Below, one piece after another: positions 1 through 7,868 of a DNA stretch of 64,000 nucleotides; the first letter of the stretch is position 1; the number at the start of each line of letters is the position of its first letter. The notes under the pieces are model-generated. The model saw only the letters and a program-made list of their open reading frames with translations, was not told the DNA's origin and searched no databases. The DNA lies in the NCBI GenBank assembly GCA_951640165.1, contig OX621238.1:24018001-24082000 (forward strand), in the 5' to 3' direction. Both the position numbers and the translations under genes were made by a program. Source of the DNA: Pseudoips prasinana (Eukaryota; Arthropoda; Insecta; Lepidoptera; Nolidae).

Positions 1-1308
1 CACCGCCCTCCCGCCCGCAAAAATGTGCACATGCAAGAAGGACAATATAAAAAGCAAATTACATGCGCCAGTACGATACCCAACACGTGTTTCGGTCCTC
101 CACGGACCATTCTCAAGGGCTGCTAACTCGTCGAGTGCTCGAAGCAGACTAAAAGCCAACGAGGCGAGCGCTCTTTTATATACTACCAACCGCATGGACA
201 ATTATTTCTAACTACCCCCAAATATTCGTAGTAAAGGAGATGAAACTAAATTTGTTTGGTCATTCAACAATGCAAAAACTATTACTGCTATGTTTTAATA
301 TTTCTAATTGTTCCAACACACATAACCGGAAACTTTTATCACAACTATGTAAAATATTATACGTATTATTGTCGCCCAAGGAATGGCCAGTTTCAATTAA
401 ATGTTTGGCGTAATGAGATTTATCAGGATGGCCATTCCTATAAGCAGCTACATGCTCTTTATACCGTATTTCAAAATTTCGGCCTGTCTGACCTATATAT
501 ACCGCGTCACAATCATCGCAGACCAACCTATACACGCCGGATTTCTTGCAATTTTCCAAATTATCTTTTCCATTACAAAGACGTCGTATAGTTTGGTCCG
601 TCCGAAATGCAACGTGAATATTATTTTTACGCAGTAAATTGGCAATTCTATCTGAAATTGGGCCCATATAGGTCAGACTACCAACATATTTGTTAATACG
701 GTCAGGGGGGCATGCATACAGTAAAGAGCGAACCCTACATCTCTGATTATTTTTAATCAAATTATCAATAATAGATTTTGGATAACCGTTTGATAACGCG
801 ATTTCATAAAGAATATTAAGTTCTTTTATGTAATTCTCATTAGACAAGGGGACCGACATTAACCTATGAACATAGCTGCGGAAGGCAGCTAGTTTATGTT
901 GATTGGGGTGACATGATGAAGCTGGAATAGCCATATCGGTATGTGTTGGTTTCCGATATATTTGAAATTCTAATTTATTATGGACATTAGTGATGGTGAC
1001 GTCAAGAAAATTAAGGGGTTTTTGTGATTCTAATTCCAATTTAAATTTTATTTTAGGGTGGAGATTATTTAATTTAGTAACAAATGAATCAATTTGACGT
1101 TTGGTACCAGACCAACAGATTATTATGTCATCAACGTATCTATAATAAAATAAAATGTTGGGTTCGCCCACTATATATCTACGTTCAAAATTATCCATAA
1201 ATATCTCTGCCATTAGTGGACTTAACGGTGAACCCATGGCCAACCCTTCCTTTTGGCGGTAATATTGATTGTTAAAACGAAAATAATTTTGTTGCATGCA
1301 TATTTTTG
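1..1308 (-). repeat. Left arm of 3-kb Penelope-element palindrome
   Basis: Bases 1-1308 are the reverse complement of 1721-3026. By eye I find only three differences: a base change near 1013 and two one-base indels in homopolymer runs (a G run near 710 and an A run near 275). The arm carries the 3' two-thirds of a Penelope-like ORF and its 3' untranslated region. The palindrome reaches base 1, so it may continue outside the window. A shorter inner pair, 1634-1655 against 1684-1705, shows that the true centre is near 1670 and that the right copy has lost sequence matching 1309-1633. Confidence 0.93.
79..120 (-). ncRNA. Mirror copy of hammerhead-like motif
   Basis: This is the reverse complement of 2907-2948, with the same stem II, GAAA and CACGTG words. 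It lies downstream of the left-arm ORF in that ORF's sense. Confidence 0.38.
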
Positions 1309-1660
1309 TGAGTTTAAGTAAATCATACATCTCTCCAGGATGTAACCGTTGTCTCTCAAAGTGTTCACCCAGAATATGTAAACATTCCTCATGAGGGATA
1401 TTGGTAAATAGACTATCAACATCTAGGGACAGTAACTTAGCGGAAGATGGAATTTGAGTATCTTTAATTTTTGAAATTAAGTCTAAACTATTTTTTAAAC
1501 TGAATTGAGGTTGAAAGAATGCTTTTTTACTTAAAAGGACGTTAAGATGTTTGGCTAAATTATACGAGGGGGCACCAATATGAGAGACAACAGGGCGAAT
1601 AGGAACGTTTTCTTTATGAGTTTTAGGCAACCCATACAAAACAGGTGATCGTGGGTTCAT
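260..1660 (-). CDS. Penelope-like element RT plus GIY-YIG endonuclease, 5'-truncated ORF (466 aa)
   Basis: This is the polyprotein of a Penelope-like retroelement, which uses reverse transcriptase and an endonuclease to copy and insert itself in the nucleus. The first residues (YGLPKTHK, then RPVVS) are early RT motifs, so the true N terminus is missing at the palindrome centre. The RT catalytic box is YVDD near residue 175, after the motif GLAMGSPLSPL. From about residue 370 a Cys-rich segment leads into a GIY-YIG nuclease domain (GVYRLVCDDCDAVYIGQTG, with an Arg and KEH following). The length of 466 residues is short for a family that usually has 600-800. The last four residues differ from the right-arm copy because of an extra A near 275, so the C terminus is altered. 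The start at 1660 is simply the first Met after the palindrome centre. The element is probably inactive. Confidence 0.9.
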   Translation of the reverse strand: MNPRSPVLYGLPKTHKENVPIRPVVSHIGAPSYNLAKHLNVLLSKKAFFQPQFSLKNSLDLISKIKDTQIPSSAKLLSLDVDSLFTNIPHEECLHILGEHFERQRLHPGEMYDLLKLTKICMQQNYFRFNNQYYRQKEGLAMGSPLSPLMAEIFMDNFERRYIVGEPNILFYYRYVDDIIICWSGTKRQIDSFVTKLNNLHPKIKFKLELESQKPLNFLDVTITNVHNKLEFQIYRKPTHTDMAIPASSCHPNQHKLAAFRSYVHRLMSVPLSNENYIKELNILYEIALSNGYPKSIIDNLIKNNQRCRVRSLLYACPPDRINKYVGSLTYMGPISDRIANLLRKNNIHVAFRTDQTIRRLCNGKDNLENCKKSGVYRLVCDDCDAVYIGQTGRNFEIRYKEHVAAYRNGHPDKSHYAKHLIETGHSLGDNNTYNILHSCDKSFRLCVLEQLEILKHSSNSFCIVE

Positions 1661-1705
1661 GGGGATAATATTTTTTAAACGATCCCACGATCACCTGTTT
1701 TGTAT
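1634..1705. repeat. Inner inverted repeat at palindrome centre
   Basis: Bases 1634-1655 and 1684-1705 are perfect 22-bp inverted repeats separated by 28 bp. They encode the start of the truncated RT ORF in both directions. Bases 1706-1720 are filler that repeats the word ATGCAACA, bridging to the point where the long right arm begins at 1721. Confidence 0.9.
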
Positions 1706-1707
1706 AC

Positions 1708-2819
1708 ATGCAACAACATGCAAAAATATGCATGCAACAAAATTATTTTCGTTTTAACAATCAATATTACCGCCAAAAGGAAGGGTTGGCCATGGGTTCA
1801 CCGTTAAGTCCACTAATGGCAGAGATATTTATGGATAATTTTGAACGTAGATATATAGTGGGCGAACCCAATATTTTATTTTATTATAGATACGTTGATG
1901 ACATAATAATCTGTTGGTCTGGTACCAAACGTCAAATTGATTCATTTGTTACTAAATTAAATAATCTCCACCCTAAAATAAAATTTAAATTGGAATTAGA
2001 ATCACAAAAATCCCTTAATTTTCTTGACGTCACCATCACTAATGTCCATAATAAATTAGAATTTCAAATATATCGGAAACCAACACATACCGATATGGCT
2101 ATTCCAGCTTCATCATGTCACCCCAATCAACATAAACTAGCTGCCTTCCGCAGCTATGTTCATAGGTTAATGTCGGTCCCCTTGTCTAATGAGAATTACA
2201 TAAAAGAACTTAATATTCTTTATGAAATCGCGTTATCAAACGGTTATCCAAAATCTATTATTGATAATTTGATTAAAAATAATCAGAGATGTAGGGTTCG
2301 CTCTTTACTGTATGCATGCCCCCTGACCGTATTAACAAATATGTTGGTAGTCTGACCTATATGGGCCCAATTTCAGATAGAATTGCCAATTTACTGCGTA
2401 AAAATAATATTCACGTTGCATTTCGGACGGACCAAACTATACGACGTCTTTGTAATGGAAAAGATAATTTGGAAAATTGCAAGAAATCCGGCGTGTATAG
2501 GTTGGTCTGCGATGATTGTGACGCGGTATATATAGGTCAGACAGGCCGAAATTTTGAAATACGGTATAAAGAGCATGTAGCTGCTTATAGGAATGGCCAT
2601 CCTGATAAATCTCATTACGCCAAACATTTAATTGAAACTGGCCATTCCTTGGGCGACAATAATACGTATAATATTTTACATAGTTGTGATAAAAGTTTCC
2701 GGTTATGTGTGTTGGAACAATTAGAAATATTAAAACATAGCAGTAATAGTTTTGCATTGTTGAATGACCAAACAAATTTAGTTTCATCTCCTTTACTACG
2801 AATATTTGGGGGTAGTTAG
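1708..2819 (+). pseudogene. Second, inverted Penelope-like RT/GIY-YIG copy, deleted and frameshifted
   Basis: This is the mirror copy of the minus-strand ORF. It opens after a short filler and enters the RT at the segment before GLAMGSPLSPL, so it lacks about 325 bp of the upstream RT core that the left copy keeps. YVDD is intact. The reading frame breaks near 2322, where a C run is one base shorter than the matching G run at about 710; one frame runs 1708-2355 and the other 2316-2819. The second part carries the complete GIY-YIG domain and a longer C terminus (to 2819) than the left copy, which probably reflects the original end. The two copies face away from a centre near 1670. Confidence 0.88.
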
Positions 2820-3026
2820 AAATAATTGTCCATGCGGTTGGTAGTATATAAAAGAGCGCTCGCCTCGTTGGCTTTTAGTCTGCTTCGAGCACTCGACGAG
2901 TTAGCAGCCCTTGAGAATGGTCCGTGGAGGACCGAAACACGTGTTGGGTATCGTACTGGCGCATGTAATTTGCTTTTTATATTGTCCTTCTTGCATGTGC
3001 ACATTTTTGCGGGCGGGAGGGCGGTG
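1721..3026 (+). repeat. Right arm of Penelope palindrome
   Basis: This arm pairs with 1-1308. Bases 2820-3026 are the 3' untranslated part, which ends in a GC-rich block (gcgggcgggagggcggtg). After 3026 the sequence is unrelated AT-rich DNA (from about 3046 it matches a stretch at 14103-14132). Because the left arm ends at the window edge, I cannot tell whether 3026 is the element end or just the limit of visible pairing. Confidence 0.92.
2907..2948 (+). ncRNA. Hammerhead-ribozyme-like motif in Penelope 3' region
   Basis: The sequence reads GCCC, TTGAGAA, a stem GGTCC/GGACC with a 5-nt loop, then GAAA, the palindrome CACGTG, TT and GGGT. This is the order of parts in a minimal type I hammerhead: stem I, CUGANGA core, stem II, GAAA, short stem III, cleavage site, stem I. 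Penelope-like elements are known to carry such ribozymes. Here the CUGANGA core has at least two departures, so activity is doubtful. The mirror copy is at 79-120 on the minus strand. Confidence 0.4.
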
Positions 3027-5148
3027 CAAATTGCATCCCAGCATGATTAAACTGACAATTAGCGGAATTAACACTAAATATTGATTTTGTATTTTGATCA
3101 AACATACAGTATTAGTGATCTAATTGTTAAAGTTTAGTTCGAGGCGGCAAGAGCAAAACGTAAAAATAAAATTTCTTTCCATGTCGTCATCCAGTAAATT
3201 TTACTTCAAACAATTTTTTTTGGATATTTTGTGCACCAACCTGTCCAAATCTTGGCCACGTTGCTTGCCAGAAAATCAAAATAGGCAAGTTTATTGAAAA
3301 GGGTCCAGTTGGTAGACAACACAATGGCAAGATCTGATCTTAACGTTAACAATGAACTCCACACAGCGGCAGACAGACTCTATCGGGGGTTAAACAAGTC
3401 CAATTTCTTGACGCCTCTGCATCTTAAAGGTTAACTTAATGCCCTAGGCCTTGTCTACACCTGCTTGTAATACAATGTGTTAAGTTGAAGTAAATAAAAG
3501 CACCAAAGTTAGATCCTTTACTGAAATAAACTTGAGTGAACCTCACACTTATTTTTTCGTTATGTTTAAGTATGTAAATACAGGCCTAACTTACTACAGT
3601 ATTAAGACTATTATTAGCCACTACGTATGTAGATATATATATTCTGGCAATATTAGTGTGATCATTTTATTTTTAATACTGTATTGAGGAAGAAGAGAAA
3701 TGAATTATTATATATTTAATGACGCACGAAACTACAGCTTAATTTAAAGTTATTTTTGATTCCTGGTTTCTAATAGATTATTCCATTATAACAAACGCCT
3801 TGATCGCTTTCATTTAAACATATAGCAAAAAGAATAAAAAAAAAAACTACATTTTTAGAAAGTACGTGCAATACTGATTCTGAATGCATGAAGATACGAA
3901 TTTTATGAAATTTTAAGAACAACTAGCTATTCGATTTCAATTTCGGACCTCAAAATTTTATAATTGATATTATAAAGATTTTATCTTATTATAGGTAAAC
4001 AATTTGTAAAGTTAATACAAAGTATCGATAAGTAAGGACTATCAATTTGTATTGTTATATTTCGCCCAAGGCGACGAATCGACGAGACATTTCGACGGAT
4101 AGACTTCGGAAAGAGCTTTAGATTTTCATAGCTCCATTGAAAGCTTTAACGACTTATACTGATGTAATCAACATTTGGGATAAAACGGATTCTTCAAACC
4201 TAACGAAAAAGTGACGTAAAGGGAGATCGAAAAAAGGATGATAATATAATCGGTTATAAGGATTACATAGGTATCTTTTAAAAGATCAAACGCGGTTTTA
4301 CTGTGTGTGCATGTGAGAAATTCTCATTGAATTACACGTGTTGTTGGCATCATCACCCCTTCCTTTGATTAAATCGCGTAAGATACTGATTTACATAATT
4401 TTGTTTGCTGAAGCGGATACTTTCTAATCACCTATACACAAATAGAACTTTTCAGTATTCTTTTTCAGGCTTTCTTGTGTACTTGTATTTTACTACTTAC
4501 TGTATTACTATTGGGTGTGTGGTGACGGCAAAGAATATCATCACCCCATCTCATCCAGTGTGGGGCGTAGAAATCGTCCTAGGAATACATACCAGAGAAC
4601 GGGCAAAAGCGGTTTCCTGTGAACTACTGCGATCGCCAAACCGCCAAGCGCCCATTCTTTGGAGAGGCTTTTGTCCAGCTGTGGACGTAATTCGGCTGAT
4701 ATGATGATGATGGTATATTATTATGTATCCTATGGCATCGAAGCTATATATGGGTATTATTAAATCGCCGTGGCTGAAAACAGCATGACGCTTTCTTTCG
4801 TCTATACTCCGTGAAGTTAAGAATAGAATGATTGAAAATTGAGTACTACCGTACATGTATTTTGACTCCATGGTTGTCACCTCACTACTATCTTAGTGCC
4901 GTCGTTTTTGGGGTCCCCACATATGCTATACTTGAATTTTTATTTATATACAAAGTTATCTAATGTTTATTTATATACAAAGATTCAGAACAAACAATAC
5001 AGTTGCTGAACAAAATGAAAAGGCTTTAATTTTGTTAGTAAATAGATGAATGACACCACAATAATATTTTATAAAACACAATCTATATTTTAATGTTATG
5101 TCTTAAATTAATTTATCTTATATTTATATCTGTGTGTATATTTTGATG
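3027..5148. other. Non-coding AT-rich stretch
   Basis: No gene is seen. Bases 3046-3075 match the reverse complement of 14103-14132. A LINE-tail-like fragment occupies about 4549-4715 and is listed separately. The rest holds nothing I recognise. Confidence 0.7.
4549..4715 (+). repeat. LINE 3'-tail-like fragment ending in (ATG)n
   Basis: It ends '...GGCTTTTGTCCAGCTGTGGACG...TTCGGCTGATATGATGATGATGG'-like. The same tail type occurs at 33420-33475, 37430-37545 (minus) and 51010-51215. In Lepidoptera such GATATGATGATG tails close 3' ends of non-LTR retrotransposons. The parent family is not resolved. Confidence 0.55.
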
Positions 5149-5274
5149 GTACACTCGGCTACATGTCAAGCTATTCCTTCCAAAATAAGCTGACCTGTCA
5201 TTGTATGGAAATCCTATACAACGCGAGATCAGCTTATACTGGAAATGTATAGCTTAATATGTAGCTGTGTGTAC
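5149..5274. mobile_element. 126-bp MITE-like inverted-repeat element
   Basis: The ends GTACACTCGGCTACAT and ATGTAGCTGTGTGTAC are imperfect inverted repeats. The complementarity continues inward (AAGCTATTCC against GGAAATGTATAGCTT, then AAATAAGCTGA), so most of the unit folds back. There is no ORF. I see no convincing target-site duplication. Confidence 0.6.
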
Positions 5275-5598
5275 GTCCAGGAATTATTCAAATAAATTGG
5301 TGCGCGCAGAACCGAATCCCTTCCAATTTATTATAATTAAGTATTATATGCTTCAGTTTTCCATGAATTATAAGCACAGATACTCATAATATTTAATGTG
5401 GCGAAAATGTGATTTATTTGTTTATTTTCGTTACATGGAAATGAGTTTTCAAGCATTAGAAATATAGCGCACAGTAAACACTCAAGGATAGCTGTAATTC
5501 AAATGGGATTACGTACTTATACACAATGTTTGGACAAGGTTATAAGATTTTAAACTCTTCTTCCGAGGCAATTAAGGGATTAAAATAAATTATTTGTA

Positions 5599-5668
5599 AC
5601 GTTTTTAGGGTTCCGTAGCCAAAAGGCAAAAAACGGAACCCTTATAGATTCGGCATGTCTGTCTGTCG
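5599..5668 (+). repeat. Fragment of GGGTTCCGT/GGCCGGTTTT repeat
   Basis: The words AGGGTTCCGTAGCC, AAAAAACGGAACCCTTATAG and the CTGTCTGTC run match the start of the copies at 14171 and 34480. Only the first 70 bp are present. Confidence 0.7.
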
Positions 5669-5693
5669 TTTGCTAGCTTTAGGCTTTCTATTG

Positions 5694-5815
5694 GAACAGA
5701 CTCCAGCACATCCAGCTACCCCAATCTGTAATTTACTTTCATAGATTTTCAACTATATCCCATATGCATAAGGTTTGTTTTCAATTGGGGAAAATTGTAC
5801 ATGTCTTGTTGACAA
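5694..5815. mobile_element. Truncated copy of 141-bp MITE family
   Basis: ACAGACTCCAGCACATCCAG and the later CAATTGGGGAAAATTG match the units at 23841-23981 and 25206-25346. The right terminal repeat is missing. Confidence 0.65.
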
Positions 5816-6086
5816 GTACGCGATAGCCTATATAGTGGTTAGACCACTGACTTTCCCGATTCATTTAAGTATTACAAATTAACAATTGCGTACTTAAAAT
5901 GATAAAGGAAAACATCGTGAGGATACATGCATGTCTGAGAGTTATTAAAAATATTCTTGTTAGCATATGAATTTAACTTATCGTCTCTAATTGTGAGAGA
6001 AGGCCCTTGCCTTACAATGAGACAGTATTAGGTTGCGTTTTGTTAGAGTCAACAAAGCCGTTAGTCTTTTTTTATAATAATAATAT

Positions 6087-6300
6087 CCTGGTACATTATT
6101 TACACACGGCCATCTGATCCCAAACTAAGCAGAGCTTGTACTATAGAAACCAGATAACTGATATACTACATATACTACTTTTTGTTTTATAAACACATGT
6201 GGATAATTACACCCAGACTCAGGACAAACAGACATGTTTATGTACGCAAATATCTGTCCTGCGTGGGAAACGAACCCACTACGTGCGACGTGTAAAGCTA
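6087..6300 (-). mobile_element. tRNA-headed SINE (GTACAAGC..GCTTAGTTTG tail family)
   Basis: Read on the minus strand, a degenerate B-box-like GGTTCGTTTCCC is followed by ACAGATATTTGCGTACATAAACATG and ends near CATAGTACAAGC, GCTTAGTTTGGGATCAG. The body and tail match the SINE that is split across 44735-44861 and 47497-47590, and the tail also matches 63664-63896. Confidence 0.75.
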
Positions 6301-6345
6301 TATTTTTAATTCACCGGAAACGTGTTGTGAAAGTTTTATATATTA

Positions 6346-6532
6346 CTAGCTGTGTCTCGCGGTTTCACCCGCGTCAACGTTATAAATCATAGCCTATGTG
6401 TTATTCGGATATATAAGCTAAATTACTACAAAGTTTTATCAAAATCCATTCGGTAGTTTTTGCGTGAAAGAGTAACAAACATCCATACATCCATCCGTAC
6501 TCACAAACTTTCGTATTTATAATATTAGTAGA
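6346..6532 (-). mobile_element. Helitron-like non-autonomous element, 187 bp
   Basis: On the minus strand it begins TCTACTAATATTATAAA and ends GCGGGTGAAACCGCGAG-type sequence then CTAG, followed by T. A 5' TC and 3' CTRR before T is the Helitron hallmark. The same termini occur in the units at 37606-37959 and 32890-33332. There is no ORF. Confidence 0.65.
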
Positions 6533-6889
6533 ATATGGTTTTTACTTGATCATAATCAAGATTTATATTTCGGGTACGCGGGGAGTACGCGTCGCTCTCA
6601 GAATTTATTTCGTAAATTTAGTTATTTCGGACTTTTCAGCGATAAGAATGTCTTTAAACTGAACATTTTGTGTCAACCTATCGACAGACTATGGAGTACA
6701 GTGTTAAATTTAGTTATTTTTAACGTTTTATCATTGTTTAAGAGTGAACAAGTGCAGTGACAATTATTACAACTCGCGGGTGGCGCGAATAATTCGCGCC
6801 GTGCATCGCGCTCTTTCACTCACGCGCGGACTAGATATATCCATCTCGCTCGCTCGCATTGTGTTACTGCAAGATTCCAAATATTCAAA

Positions 6890-7351
6890 ATGAATTGCCG
6901 TGTTTGTAACCGAAAAATTGATGACGGGGAGGGCATTAAATGTAATGGATGCAAAGTTAATTACCACTACAAGTGTGTGAACATTACCACAGCTGCTTTT
7001 AGAGAAGGGCAAGTCCAACTAAAACGCAATTTCAAGTGTGACTCCTGCGCGAATGTGACCCAGCGGGTTCGAGTCACTGATGACACACCAGTACGCGGAA
7101 TTGCTGCCGTATCTAAGATTATGGAGTCGAATCAATCTTTGTTAAAAAATACAGAATTGATGACATCGGATGAGATGATAGATAAAGTGAGTAGTGTAAT
7201 CATCACAAAAATTAATGCTTTCGAGTTGAATATTATCCAAGAGATTAAAGATACTGTTGCGGTACTGGCGCTTGAAAATAGTAGATTACGTCAAGAGTTG
7301 AAGGAAGCAAATATGAAGTGCAACTCCTATGAACAGCAAATTAAACATTAA
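6890..7351 (+). CDS. LINE ORF1, PHD-type zinc finger plus coiled coil (153 aa)
   Basis: The predicted product is the nucleic-acid-binding ORF1 protein of the retrotransposon, which would coat its RNA. Cys/His residues C3, C6, C18, C21, H26, C29, C50 and C53 form a complete C4HC3 PHD finger. Residues about 110-150 are rich in E, K, L and Q in a coiled-coil-like pattern. The ATG at 6890 directly precedes the first zinc ligand. The frame ends at 7351. About 70 bp later a second frame (7419-7868) carries the expected C-terminal ORF1 part, so the original ORF1 has probably been split by a frameshift near 7351-7419, a GC-rich, proline-coding stretch. Some CR1-type elements also have short linkers here, so a two-ORF design cannot be excluded. 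Confidence 0.75.
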   Translation: MNCRVCNRKIDDGEGIKCNGCKVNYHYKCVNITTAAFREGQVQLKRNFKCDSCANVTQRVRVTDDTPVRGIAAVSKIMESNQSLLKNTELMTSDEMIDKVSSVIITKINAFELNIIQEIKDTVAVLALENSRLRQELKEANMKCNSYEQQIKH

Positions 7352-7418
7352 CAATTAACACCCACCCGCGCGCGCTCCTGCAGCTGCGCCCATTTCTGCG
7401 AACTGTGACTCGGCGCCG

Positions 7419-7868
7419 TTGACCCCGCGACCAAATATCAGCTACGCGGCGGTGGCCAGTAAAACAGCGATCTTACATGATGTTGACATAAACTCTGAGT
7501 GGACAGAAGTAAGAGGCCGGAAAAAGTATAATTACCCTGTGAATCGAGGTGGTAATACATCTATTAAGGCGCTGAAAGTGGTGGAACGTAAACAGTATCT
7601 TCATGTATGGAGATTAGAGAAAGAAACGACAGAAGAGAGTTTACGAGAGCACATACAGGGCGTCCTAGATGGAGATGCGAAAATAATAGTTAAAAAAATC
7701 GGACATAAAACAGAAAGAGATTACGCTTCTTTCAGAATAGGAGTATCTGAACGGAACTACGAAAAAATATGTGATCCTGACGTATGGCCATTAAACATTG
7801 AATACTGTGAATGGATTTGGTTTCGCCCCTCAACCAAAACAACGTTACCAGAACCACAAAGCAAATAA
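7419..7868 (+). pseudogene. LINE ORF1 C-terminal portion (149 codons)
   Basis: The open frame has no good ATG and begins within coding sequence (first codon TTG), so it is read as the frame-shifted continuation of ORF1. It contains SYAAVASK, then WTEVRGRKK, and a central region (LHVWRLEKETTEESLREHI onward, to RDYASFRIGV) that resembles the RRM-like or nucleic-acid-binding domain common in ORF1 of such LINEs. It ends with WIWFRPS near 7840 and a TAA at 7866. ORF2 starts in an overlapping frame, which fits compact LINE organisation. Confidence 0.6.
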
